From: a virus | IMG/VR virus record: IMGVR_UViG_3300046001_003891 | Location: 1-25,527 of that record | Strand: one strand, 5' to 3' | DNA length: 25,527 nt | In this document: positions 14,627 through 22,418 of the stretch, piece after piece | Numbering within the stretch: the stretch's first letter is position 1 | Layout of the letters: each line of letters opens with the position of its first letter | Program-made: the position numbers and the translations under genes | Notes under the pieces: model-generated | Told to the model about the DNA's origin: nothing | Database searches by the model: none | Seen by the model: the letters and a program-made list of their open reading frames with translations, nothing else

Positions 14627-15549
14627 TGAAAAAAGTATTAATCCTAGGTGGTGCAGGCTACATTGGAACTAGACTCAGAGAAGTTCTGAGACAAAATCAT
14701 TTTGTTAAGACCAACGATATCTGTTGGTTTAATCATGACGAGACCAGTGACCGTAGAGATTACCATAAGCTGACAAAGAAAGAATTAGCAGAGGTTGAAG
14801 TAGTCATAGTGCTTGCCGGCCACAGCAGTGTGCCAAGCTGTCTTGGTGCATTATACAGTCCTTGGTTAAACAACGTCACTAACTTTACAGACTTACTAGC
14901 TAAGCTAGATGATCAATTGGTTATCTATGCTAGTAGTGCTAGTGTGTATGGTAACAGTGCACCAGGTCAGCAACACAAAGAAACTAACAAGATATTTGTG
15001 CCTGTTAACAACTATGACGTTACAAAATATGCATTAGACCAGCAGGCAACGATCGCTAACTTAACAGGCAAGCGTGTGATAGGTCTGCGTTTTGGTACAG
15101 TCAACGGATATAGTGCTAATCTACGTGTTGATGTGATGATCAACAGTATGTATCACAGTGTGCAGAATGACCGAGGTATACAAGTAAGTAATAGTCACAT
15201 CAGTCGTGCCATGTTAGGTATAGAAGACCTATGCCGTGCGGTAGAACGTTGTATCGAACAGCCGGTGCCGGGTATCTACAACCTAAGCAGTTTCAATGCC
15301 ACAGTTGGTGAGATAGCCGAAGCTGTTAGTAGGAAACTTGGTGCTGAGATAGTAGACAAGGGCAATACTGCTAATGCCTATGACTTTGCATTAGATACAG
15401 GATTGTTTGAACAGACATACGATTTTGAATTTGAAGAAACACCAGATACGATATTAAATGGATTGATAGAGCACTATGGAGAAAGTTTGCCACAGTGGAG
15501 AGACAAATATATAATTTATAATTGGGAACAAGATCATGCAAGACGCTAA
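14626..15549 (+). CDS. NAD-dependent epimerase/reductase, SDR family
   Basis: 307 residues. ILGGAGYIGTRL near 6-17 binds the dinucleotide, ASSASVYG carries the catalytic Ser, and YDVTKYALD the Tyr-x-x-x-Lys pair. It is shorter than classical epimerases and resembles 4-ketoreductases or epimerases that act after a 4,6-dehydratase. ATG 14626 shares a base with the previous stop; an in-frame TTG at 14623 is less likely. Its 3' end overlaps the C-methyltransferase by 14 bases. Together they suggest dehydration, C-methylation and 4-keto reduction of one nucleotide sugar. Confidence 0.85.
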   Translation: MKKVLILGGAGYIGTRLREVLRQNHFVKTNDICWFNHDETSDRRDYHKLTKKELAEVEVVIVLAGHSSVPSCLGALYSPWLNNVTNFTDLLAKLDDQLVIYASSASVYGNSAPGQQHKETNKIFVPVNNYDVTKYALDQQATIANLTGKRVIGLRFGTVNGYSANLRVDVMINSMYHSVQNDRGIQVSNSHISRAMLGIEDLCRAVERCIEQPVPGIYNLSSFNATVGEIAEAVSRKLGAEIVDKGNTANAYDFALDTGLFEQTYDFEFEETPDTILNGLIEHYGESLPQWRDKYIIYNWEQDHARR

Positions 15550-16744
15550 ACAACTTACAGAATGCCTTTGCTGTGGCAGTGAGAAATTAAAACTAGTCCT
15601 AGACTTAAATGAACAGCCACTGGCTAATAGTTTTAAGAAAACAGCGGAGGAAGCAGAACCAACATTTCCATTACGATTAAACATCTGCGAAGCTTGTACA
15701 CACTTGCAATTAAGTCATGCAGTAAATCCTGACCTATTGTTTAAAAACTATCTATACGTAAGTGGCACGAGTCAAACACTCCGTGACTACTTTGATTGGT
15801 TCGCTAAAGAAACGTTGACCTATGCACCAGCTGCTGAAACAGTATTAGACATCGCCTGTAACGACGGCAGTCAATTGAACAGTTTCAAAGCATTGGGATT
15901 AAAAACTTACGGAGTTGATCCTGCAGAGAATCTACATGTATTAAGTAGTGCTAATCACGATGTGGTATGTGACTATTTCACAGACAAATATGCCTATCAC
16001 TATGGTAGTAAGAATCTAGATATCATCACAGCACAAAATGTATTTGCTCACAACAGTTATCCACTAGAATTCCTTAAACAGTGTAAAGAGATCATGCATG
16101 ATGCTAGTGTGTTGTTCATCCAGACTAGCCAAGCAGATATGATCCGTAACAATGAGTTTGACACCATCTATCACGAGCACCTAAGTTTCTTTAATGCTAG
16201 TAGCATGAGAGCATTGGCTCAGCGTGCTGGCTTGTATCTGATCGATATACGCAAAACACCTATCCATGGTAATAGCTATATGTTTGTGTTTAAGAAGTCA
16301 GCCGAAGATACTAGCAAGGTTAATGCAGTGTTAGCAGAAGAAAGTGAACAAGGCTTACAAGATATGAATACCTATCTAGCCTATGCTGATCGTGCTGTTA
16401 CTATTGTAGAAGATCTTAAACATACTATCGAACATTATCGTGGATTGGGCTATATAGTGGCAGGCTACGGTGCAGCCGCCAAGGGCAATACCCTATTGAA
16501 CTTTAGTAAAACAGTCTTAGATTTTATTATCGATGACAACCCATTAAAACAAGGATTATATAGTCCTGGTATGAGCACTCCTGTAGTGCCTATCGCTAAA
16601 CTAGATGACTACGCAGAAACTAAAGTGGCATTTGTTCCTTTGGCGTGGAACTTCTTTACAGAAATCCGTAAAAATATTAAAAATAAACGCGACCGTGAAG
16701 GTGACGTGTTTATTAAATACTTCCCAACTATAAGCATAGAATAA
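15536..16744 (+). CDS. Sugar C-methyltransferase, TylCIII/NovU-like
   Basis: 402 residues in three parts. An N-terminal zinc domain has C10-x2-C13 and C51-x2-C54 (CLCC and CEAC). A SAM domain follows, with VLDIACNDGSQL near 103-114 as motif I. The C-terminal domain (GYIVAGYGAAAKGNTLLNF, then FIIDDNPLKQGLYSPG) is the Methyltransf_14-type module. DTIYHEHLSFF near 219-229 matches the conserved HEH segment with the catalytic His pair. Relatives put a methyl group on C3 of a 4-keto-deoxy sugar nucleotide. The zinc domain, central domain and C-terminal domain are all complete. Confidence 0.9.
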   Translation: MQDAKQLTECLCCGSEKLKLVLDLNEQPLANSFKKTAEEAEPTFPLRLNICEACTHLQLSHAVNPDLLFKNYLYVSGTSQTLRDYFDWFAKETLTYAPAAETVLDIACNDGSQLNSFKALGLKTYGVDPAENLHVLSSANHDVVCDYFTDKYAYHYGSKNLDIITAQNVFAHNSYPLEFLKQCKEIMHDASVLFIQTSQADMIRNNEFDTIYHEHLSFFNASSMRALAQRAGLYLIDIRKTPIHGNSYMFVFKKSAEDTSKVNAVLAEESEQGLQDMNTYLAYADRAVTIVEDLKHTIEHYRGLGYIVAGYGAAAKGNTLLNFSKTVLDFIIDDNPLKQGLYSPGMSTPVVPIAKLDDYAETKVAFVPLAWNFFTEIRKNIKNKRDREGDVFIKYFPTISIE

Positions 16745-17526
16745 TGAAAAAGACTCTAATCAGTCATTTTTACAACGAAGAATACATGTTGCCCTGGTTC
16801 CTTAATCATCACAAGCAGATATTTGATCACGGAGTGATGATTGATTATCATTCAACTGATCGTAGTGTAGAGATCATTAAAGAAATCTGTCCTACATGGG
16901 ATATCGTAACAAGTCGCAACAATGATTTCCAAGCAGATATGATTGATATGGAAGTCATGGAAATTGAAAAGCATATCGATGGTTGGAAGATAGCACTAAA
17001 CGTCACAGAACAGATGATTGGTGACTATAGTATATTAGATGATAATCCAGGACAATGGTTATTACCTACAGTGTTTATGGTAGATACAGACCGTGATCGT
17101 CTTGTTACACAGGATAGTCCATTATACGAACAAAAGCATTGGGGATTCAGTTTTAAAGACAGCCAGCAGGCATTCTTAGAACGTCGAAGTCGTAGTATAC
17201 ACAATGTTCCGGTGTACTACCCAGCAACTAATACTCAGGAATGTATGGGGCCTGGTAGGCATTATCATACATATAATACAGACCAATTGGTAATATTTTA
17301 CTATGGTTGGTGTCCATTTGATGATAGTCAACTAGGCCGCAAGCTACAGATACAAACACAAATACCTTTGATTGATCGCCAACGTGGTTGGGGATTCCAT
17401 CATATTACTAATAAAGAAACATTAACCTATAGGCTTGAAAACGAGTTCATACCTAGAGCAAGAAACATAAAAGAGGAAATACAACTGTATGTTACCAAAC
17501 ATAAAAATCTTTCAAATATACTTTAA
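16744..17526 (+). CDS. Glycosyltransferase family 2-like protein
   Basis: 260 residues. ISHFYNEEYMLPWFLNHHK (6-24) and VMIDYHSTDRSVEIIKE resemble the PF13704-type 'glycosyltransferase family 2' proteins, where NEE and D-x-x-S-x-D contact the nucleotide sugar. TVFMVDTDRDRL near 109-120 could supply a DxD metal site. The start overlaps the C-methyltransferase stop by one base and the end overlaps the next gene by 38. It probably transfers a sugar made by the preceding enzymes; acceptor unknown. Confidence 0.78.
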   Translation: MKKTLISHFYNEEYMLPWFLNHHKQIFDHGVMIDYHSTDRSVEIIKEICPTWDIVTSRNNDFQADMIDMEVMEIEKHIDGWKIALNVTEQMIGDYSILDDNPGQWLLPTVFMVDTDRDRLVTQDSPLYEQKHWGFSFKDSQQAFLERRSRSIHNVPVYYPATNTQECMGPGRHYHTYNTDQLVIFYYGWCPFDDSQLGRKLQIQTQIPLIDRQRGWGFHHITNKETLTYRLENEFIPRARNIKEEIQLYVTKHKNLSNIL

Positions 17527-18319
17527 ACCTGAACTAATAGTACACTGTGATCCACATTTCATTCCATTAGACAACACTGCTAATCCGCGTCCAGACCTAC
17601 GTGAGTGGGACGTGTGGGATCGTGAATATGATGGATTGATAGCAAGTGATTTAGAATATTGGGGATTTGTCAGCTGGAAATTTAAAGAGAAAACGAATCT
17701 TACTGGTGAACAGGTATACGACTTCATCGCTGCCAATCCTGGACAAGATGTTTACTTATTAAATCCCTGTATCATTAACGAATCCTGTTTTGCTAATTCG
17801 TGGGAACAAGGTGATTTACATCATCCTAATATCAGTGATATAGGCAATAAGTTTTTACAAAAAATCGGATATGATGCTGATGTTAAGGGTATGTTATTAG
17901 ATCGCAACACCACAGTGTTCGCTAACTATGTAGTTGGTAGCCGTAAGTTTTGGACCAAATTTATGGAGTTCAGCCGCAAGTTATTTACAGAGGCAGATAA
18001 GGATCCTGTGTTCAAGCAAGAAGTGTTTGGTGCCGGTGGTAGCAACTATGCTCACGATAAAACATTACCAAACTTTACATTCTTGATCGAAAGATTGATA
18101 CCTACTTTTATCGAGCTTGAAAATCTCAGCACTGTAGGATTTAAACATAGTCCTGATACACTAGCTATCAAGTATCAGCCCTATGCCAATGATATCATGG
18201 CACTCAGTGATCTAAAAGTCGCTGTAAATCGTTACAATTCAGACGAATTATATGATATTTGGAACTTTTATCGTCATAAATTTCTAGGTCAGTATCAGGG
18301 AATTTTAAATCTGGAATAG
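17489..18319 (+). CDS. Conserved glycan-cluster protein, possibly a transferase
   Basis: 276 residues. I do not recognise a named domain. It starts with an order often seen in bacterial polysaccharide clusters: KIFQIYFKPELIVHCDPHF, REWDVWDREY, then FVSWKFKEKTNLTG and FIAANPGQDVYLLNP. Later, WTKFMEFSRKLFTEA and PNFTFLIERLIPTFI suggest a mostly helical C-terminal half. ATG 17489 lies inside the previous gene, 11 bases after GAGGA, so the two are probably coupled. It ends glycan island 1. A glycosyltransferase-like role is an inference from position and the N-terminal motif. Confidence 0.6.
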   Translation: MLPNIKIFQIYFKPELIVHCDPHFIPLDNTANPRPDLREWDVWDREYDGLIASDLEYWGFVSWKFKEKTNLTGEQVYDFIAANPGQDVYLLNPCIINESCFANSWEQGDLHHPNISDIGNKFLQKIGYDADVKGMLLDRNTTVFANYVVGSRKFWTKFMEFSRKLFTEADKDPVFKQEVFGAGGSNYAHDKTLPNFTFLIERLIPTFIELENLSTVGFKHSPDTLAIKYQPYANDIMALSDLKVAVNRYNSDELYDIWNFYRHKFLGQYQGILNLE

Positions 18320-18337
18320 TTATCCTATATTTTGGTT

Positions 18338-18357
18338 AGTTTTATACGCATAAAACT
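18338..18357 (+). promoter_or_regulatory. Perfect hairpin/palindrome after glycan island 1
   Basis: AGTTTTAT and ATAAAACT form a perfect 8-base inverted repeat around ACGC. No T tract follows. The preceding ATTTTGGTT (18329-18337) matches the first part of the promoter elements at 24481, 24777 and 25167. A degenerate promoter/operator or RNA processing site is possible. Confidence 0.45.
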
Positions 18358-18401
18358 CTGGATTCTTGTGGCTACATAATACTACGTTCGGAGGATTCAG
18401 A

Positions 18402-18599
18402 ATGAGTATTAACCAAGAAACCGAATCAAGATACTATTGCGCAGGGAGATATTGCACAATGAGAGAACAGTGTCACAGACACACATCAAGCACAGGAGTT
18501 AACCGTGCTCCATTTGAAGACTATGATTTAGTAGCATTAAAAACTAAACCATGCCAACATTATATCGATCGCGACGCTGCGACCGGTATAAATTCTTAG
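18402..18599 (+). CDS. Small Cys/His-containing protein, possible zinc binder
   Basis: 65 residues with CAGRYC, REQCHRH and CQHYIDRD. The Cys and His residues are close enough for a small metal site: CX4C, then CXH, and a later CXH. GGAGG at 18389-18393 precedes ATG 18402 at good spacing, so the longer in-frame start at 18366 is unlikely. There is no family assignment. It is followed by the lysin gene. Confidence 0.65.
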   Translation: MSINQETESRYYCAGRYCTMREQCHRHTSSTGVNRAPFEDYDLVALKTKPCQHYIDRDAATGINS

Positions 18600-18639
18600 G
18601 AAGATCAGCCTTAAGACAAGACTAACAGGAGGGAAAAAT

Positions 18640-19203
18640 ATGAGCGTGTTCACACGATTCAAAAAAATACTAACCTGGACAATAATGTCCACAGCAGTTT
18701 TAGCACTAACAGTAACATCAATAGCCAGCGGTAATCAAGACCGTGCCTTTGGTTTTAAGATGGCCAAAGCACAGCAACAGCAAACCAAAGTCTTAGAACG
18801 TCAATTAGCCTGCTTGGCCCGTAATGTATTTTACGAAGCCAATGGCGAACCCATGGCAGGACAGATGGCAGTGGCTCAGGTCACAGTTAATCGTGCTCGT
18901 AGCGGACTATTTCCTAATGATTTGTGTGCTGTAGTTTCACAGTCTACCATAACAGGCGGCGACACTCGCGTGTGCCAATTTTCGTGGTATTGTGACGAAC
19001 AATTAAATAAGAAAAAAATCATCAGCAAAAACAACCCCAGCTATATCGCCGCCAAAAAAGTATTAGTTGACGGGCAACGAGTAGCCCACATCGACAAAGA
19101 CGTCATGTGGTTTCACGAAGACTCAGTAAAGGTCAACCCACGTTGGCCACACAAGGTTGCTACCAAAATTGGTAACCATGTGTTCTACACTCGACAAAAA
19201 TAA
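18640..19203 (+). CDS. SleB/CwlJ-type cell-wall hydrolase, probable endolysin
   Basis: 187 residues. A hydrophobic segment at 11-30 (LTWTIMSTAVLALTVTSIAS) after a basic start could be a signal anchor or signal peptide, as in endolysins exported by the Sec system. Residues 57-187 are the Hydrolase_2 domain: CLARNVFYEANGEPMAGQMA (58-77) contains the likely catalytic Glu66 and the conserved Glu70, and VAQVTVNRA, CQFSWYCD and HVFYTRQK complete it. Relatives cut the glycan strand of peptidoglycan. A strong ribosome site, AGGAGGG, precedes ATG 18640. The membrane protein at 19240 is a candidate partner in lysis. Confidence 0.86.
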   Translation: MSVFTRFKKILTWTIMSTAVLALTVTSIASGNQDRAFGFKMAKAQQQQTKVLERQLACLARNVFYEANGEPMAGQMAVAQVTVNRARSGLFPNDLCAVVSQSTITGGDTRVCQFSWYCDEQLNKKKIISKNNPSYIAAKKVLVDGQRVAHIDKDVMWFHEDSVKVNPRWPHKVATKIGNHVFYTRQK

Positions 19204-19204
19204 C

Positions 19205-19250
19205 TTGACCTTTTGCTATCACTCGTGTATAATACATGCATGAGTGATAG
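19205..19250 (+). promoter_or_regulatory. Strong promoter embedded in a perfect operator-like palindrome
   Basis: TTGACC (19205-19210), 17 bases, consensus TATAAT (19228-19233). CTATCACTC (19216-19224) and GAGTGATAG (19242-19250) form a perfect 9-base inverted repeat that brackets the -10 box, and TGTATAATACA (19227-19237) is itself a palindrome. The right arm covers codons 1-4 of the gene at 19240, whose ATG is at the predicted transcription start. Confidence 0.8.
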
Positions 19251-19560
19251 ATATCAAGATACAAATTGGGGCAAGCACGGTAATCCAAATAGAACAGATT
19301 GGTTCCACACCTTACGTGAGTTAAATCAGTCAAATACCACACATTGGAACAAACATAAAGATCGCCCGCTGTTCCATGACGGTATGGAAACCAAAGTCAG
19401 TGTTTGGACTATAGTTTGGGTTATAACTTTTATCATCATACTCAGCGGGGTCAGTGATACTGCCCGTGGGGTAATATTCTATGGTATTAACATTACGGAA
19501 AACTGGTATGCCAGCGTGGACAGCTTATTAGACGCATTAGGTGCACCTAAACTACCGTAA
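19240..19560 (+). CDS. Single-helix membrane protein, candidate holin
   Basis: 106 residues. A hydrophilic, His/Asn/Trp-rich N-terminus of about 50 residues (for example TDWFHTLRELNQSNTTHWNK) is followed by one membrane helix, VSVWTIVWVITFIIILSGVS (53-72), and a C-terminal tail of about 34. The topology, adjacency to the lysin and size resemble single-helix phage holins or their antagonists, but there is no sequence match to T4 t that I can see. The in-frame start at 19213 would fall inside the promoter, so ATG 19240 is preferred. The message should be leaderless and under repressor control. Confidence 0.62.
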   Translation: MSDRYQDTNWGKHGNPNRTDWFHTLRELNQSNTTHWNKHKDRPLFHDGMETKVSVWTIVWVITFIIILSGVSDTARGVIFYGINITENWYASVDSLLDALGAPKLP

Positions 19561-19573
19561 CAACTAAATAATT

Positions 19574-19596
19574 ATATAGTGACAAAATCACTATAT
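19574..19596 (+). promoter_or_regulatory. Perfect 9-base inverted repeat
   Basis: ATATAGTGA (19574-19582), loop CAAAA, TCACTATAT (19588-19596), followed by TTT. It lies between the membrane protein gene and the next small gene. It could be a weak terminator or a repressor site. The core TCAC/GTGA resembles the arms of the palindrome at 19216-19250. Confidence 0.6.
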
Positions 19597-19629
19597 TTTA
19601 ACTATGCCCAAAAGGCGAAAGGAAGTAAA

Positions 19630-19812
19630 ATGGCAAACTATAATGTATCAGGGTTACAATCCCTGGCTGATCTAGCCCACGAAGCGGCTATCAAAGGCAT
19701 TCCTAGCAAGCCACTAGAAACTACACAACCAGCAGAAACAGTAACACCTTGCGCAGACAATGATAAAGCCTGCACAAAACGCTGGATTGATAGTATCAGT
19801 GACTGTTGTTAA
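19630..19812 (+). CDS. 60-residue protein with C-terminal cysteines, unknown function
   Basis: Begins MANYNVSGLQSLADLAHEAA and ends CTKRWIDSISDCC. Four cysteines fall in the last 25 residues (CADNDKAC and the terminal CC). GGAAG precedes ATG 19630 at normal spacing; the longer in-frame start at 19579 overlaps the inverted repeat. I cannot assign a family. Disulfide formation or metal binding is possible. Confidence 0.6.
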   Translation: MANYNVSGLQSLADLAHEAAIKGIPSKPLETTQPAETVTPCADNDKACTKRWIDSISDCC

Positions 19813-19840
19813 TCTAGTAAAATCAACTTTTTAAAACCTG

Positions 19841-19869
19841 TTGACACTGGTCGATAAATATTGTAAAAT
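19841..19869 (+). promoter_or_regulatory. Composite promoter before glycan island 2
   Basis: TTGACA (19841-19846), 17 bases, then TAAAAT (19864-19869). Within the spacer lies GATAAATA (19853-19860), a late-type box. The five-gene run downstream could thus be read both early and late. Confidence 0.7.
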
Positions 19870-19892
19870 GTATTATCAACTAGGGGTCAATG

Positions 19893-20363
19893 ATGACTGT
19901 AGATTTTCAAAGAATAGAGAACTGTCACGTAGTTCATAAACCTTGGGGCACCGAAACTTGGCTAATGCCGGGTACGGATGTTTACCCATTCGCACTCAAA
20001 GAATTAATCCTAAAAGCAGGCTTTGTTACTAGCCTACAAGTCCACCAATTCAAATCTGAAAGTATCCACTTACACGTAGGTAATGGTGCGCTAATTTACC
20101 ATCCACGCCCTTTTGATTGCCAGCGTTATCTAGCTGGCGGATATTCAGCTGAAGAAATCGCACAGATTAAAAGTGAATTAATTACTGAAGAGCTAGCACC
20201 TGGTGCTGTATTCCATACACCACCTTGCACTATACATCGTATGGTTGCACATGATGATCTACACTACACAGAAGCCAGTACCACTCAATTAGATGACGTT
20301 ATACGTCTTGAAGACTCTGCCAACAGAGGACATGGAAGAATCGATGCCGAACACCAACAATAA
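19893..20363 (+). CDS. Cupin, mannose-6-phosphate isomerase-like
   Basis: 156 residues. HKPWGTETWL, FVTSLQVHQFKSESIHLHVG and APGAVFHTPPCTIHRMVA carry the His/Glu residues of a cupin metal site. TEASTTQLDDVIRLEDSANR matches the tail of phosphomannose isomerases and related sugar isomerases. ATG 19893 has better spacing to AGGGG than the adjacent ATG 19890. It is the first gene of glycan island 2 and overlaps the next one. It could be a sugar-phosphate isomerase, or a non-catalytic cupin. It is distinct from the cupin half of the fusion at 5125. Confidence 0.78.
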   Translation: MTVDFQRIENCHVVHKPWGTETWLMPGTDVYPFALKELILKAGFVTSLQVHQFKSESIHLHVGNGALIYHPRPFDCQRYLAGGYSAEEIAQIKSELITEELAPGAVFHTPPCTIHRMVAHDDLHYTEASTTQLDDVIRLEDSANRGHGRIDAEHQQ

Positions 20364-21948
20364 ACTCACAGTATTAATCTTAGCCGCGGGCTATGGTCGT
20401 CGTATGGGTCCATTTGGTCGTATGATACCTAAGGCACTTATCCCATATGACAACAAACCATTGATCAGTCATATCATGGAAAAGTTTGATCAAGGAACAC
20501 GCTTTGTTGTGGCCTGTGGTCATATGGGACAATACATCAAAGATTATGTTGGTGTGGTCCACAGTGATAAAGACGTGGTATTTGTAGACATTCCCAACTA
20601 CGCAGAAGGTGATACAGGACCTGCTACCAGTATACAGGCCTGTGCCAAATATCTACATGGTGGATTCATGTGGTTGGCCTGTGACACATTATTTGACTTT
20701 GAATATAGAGATAAACTAGATCACGATTGGATTGGTGTCCATCCTGTAGATAGTAATATCGCACAAGACTACTGTTGGATTGAACGTGAAGCAGACAATA
20801 TCATCAGTGTAAAGAATAAACTACCCAGCAAGACCGCAGTTGATGCGTTTATTGGATTAATGTATGCTAAAGATGATCAATACCTAAACAACCTAATCCG
20901 CCGCAAGGCCAAAGAAACACCAGAGGGTTTCGATGGATTAAAATTACGAGCACATACGGTTCGCGGATGGAAAGATTTTGGCACATATGAAAAATGGGAA
21001 GAACTGTCAAGCGAATTTACAGATGTAAGTTTCCCAAAACCAGATGAATTATTCTATAACGATAACAAGAAGATCATCAAGTTCTGGACTAATCCTAAGC
21101 AGGCAGAAATGCGTGTCAAGCGTGCCGAATGTAATCCAGAGGCCATGCCATCAAATGTAGAGCAATCAGGTAACTTCCTAATACATGACTTTGCTAAGGG
21201 TGATATTGTTTATAATCATTACACACCAGAGATATTTGAAAATATGTTGGCTTGGTGTGAAACAACATTATGGAAATCTGCACCATCTGAGAACGATGCT
21301 GACATCGATCACCTAACTATTTGTAATAAATTCTATCATGATAAAACCATGGAACGTGTTGAAATGTTCCGTGCCAAATATGCTAACTGGTCAGAGCCCT
21401 GTGTGGTTAATGGGGTTGAAGTAGATACCATCGATACCTACTTGAGCAAGATTGACTTTACTTGGTTAACAACAGAAACATCATGGAAATTTATACACGG
21501 TGATCTACACTTTGACAATACCATTTATCAACATGGTCAATACCTAGGTCCGTTGACCAACTATGAAGAACACAAAAAACATTTCTCAGATCAATTCACT
21601 GCTATCGATTGGCGCACTGATTTTGGTGGCGCACTTTATGGTGACCAATATTATGATCTGGCAAAAATGCTAGGCGGGTTACATCTGAGTTATAAAGATA
21701 TCAAACATGAACGTTACAGCTACACAGAACGTAATGATTATGCTACGATAGAAGTTCCTAGCGTAAAAGATGTGCAGGTGTATGAAGATATCTTACAGCG
21801 TTGGGTAGTCAAACAAGGACTAGATTGGAAGAAAGTTAAGACACTGGTGCCAATCATCTACTTGAACATGAGTCCATTACATGAAGCACCGTTTGACAAG
21901 TTCTTGATAGCTCTGGCACAACTACATTTTAACAAGGTATTGGGATAA
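20344..21948 (+). CDS. Bifunctional sugar nucleotidyltransferase and aminoglycoside/choline-kinase-like phosphotransferase
   Basis: 534 residues in two domains. Residues 8-230 are a nucleotidyltransferase: LILAAGYGRRMGPFGRMIPK (11-30) is the glycine-rich loop with Arg and Lys for NTP binding, and LACDTLFD near 111-118 holds the metal-binding Asp. Residues about 270-534 are an APH/choline-kinase-like domain: FIHGDLHFDN (383-392) is the catalytic Brenner-type loop, and AIDWRTDFGG (420-429) with YGDQYYDLAKM supplies the metal-binding Asp. So one polypeptide may phosphorylate a sugar or small alcohol and then couple it to a nucleotide, much as LicA and LicC do for choline. Start 20344 has GGAAG at proper distance; 20332 is the alternative. 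Confidence 0.85.
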   Translation: MPNTNNKLTVLILAAGYGRRMGPFGRMIPKALIPYDNKPLISHIMEKFDQGTRFVVACGHMGQYIKDYVGVVHSDKDVVFVDIPNYAEGDTGPATSIQACAKYLHGGFMWLACDTLFDFEYRDKLDHDWIGVHPVDSNIAQDYCWIEREADNIISVKNKLPSKTAVDAFIGLMYAKDDQYLNNLIRRKAKETPEGFDGLKLRAHTVRGWKDFGTYEKWEELSSEFTDVSFPKPDELFYNDNKKIIKFWTNPKQAEMRVKRAECNPEAMPSNVEQSGNFLIHDFAKGDIVYNHYTPEIFENMLAWCETTLWKSAPSENDADIDHLTICNKFYHDKTMERVEMFRAKYANWSEPCVVNGVEVDTIDTYLSKIDFTWLTTETSWKFIHGDLHFDNTIYQHGQYLGPLTNYEEHKKHFSDQFTAIDWRTDFGGALYGDQYYDLAKMLGGLHLSYKDIKHERYSYTERNDYATIEVPSVKDVQVYEDILQRWVVKQGLDWKKVKTLVPIIYLNMSPLHEAPFDKFLIALAQLHFNKVLG

Positions 21949-22418
21949 TGTATAAACGTTTTATCATGGATGTAGATGGTGTATTAAATGATGGCATGCT
22001 CTACTGGGGTGTGGATGGCAAACCATTCAAGGCCTTTGGTAACTATGATCACGATGGACTAAAACTCCTACGCAATCATCTAGACATAGAGTTTGTCAGT
22101 GCTGATGAAAATGGCTGGCCTATCACCTATAACCGAGTTACGACACACATGAAGTTTCCTGTGACCATGGTTAAAGAAAAAGATAGACTTAACTGGGTCT
22201 TAAGCAAAGGAGATCCAAAGGAAACTATCTTCATGGGTGACGGACCTTACGATGCAAAGATATTCCCACACGTGGGATTGAGTTTTGCCCCAGCACAGGC
22301 CTGGAGAACAGCAAGAGCTAATGCTACCCACGTAACAGAACGTGAAGGTGGCAAAGGTGCAGTAATGGACGCTTGCGTTATTATTATGGATAAGATGGGG
22401 ATTGAACATGGATTTTAG
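21948..22418 (+). CDS. KdsC-like HAD-family phosphatase
   Basis: 156 residues. IMDVDGVLNDG (6-16) is the HAD motif I with Asp8 and Asp10, in the version typical of KdsC and CMP-nonulosonate-type phosphatases. FMGDGPYDAKIF near 95-106 is motif IV. Relatives remove phosphate from 3-deoxy-octulosonate 8-phosphate or similar acids. It starts at the stop of the preceding fusion gene (TAATG). Its neighbours, a nucleotidyltransferase-kinase and an aldolase-like barrel, suggest a multi-step sugar pathway. The substrate is not visible. Confidence 0.85.
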   Translation: MYKRFIMDVDGVLNDGMLYWGVDGKPFKAFGNYDHDGLKLLRNHLDIEFVSADENGWPITYNRVTTHMKFPVTMVKEKDRLNWVLSKGDPKETIFMGDGPYDAKIFPHVGLSFAPAQAWRTARANATHVTEREGGKGAVMDACVIIMDKMGIEHGF

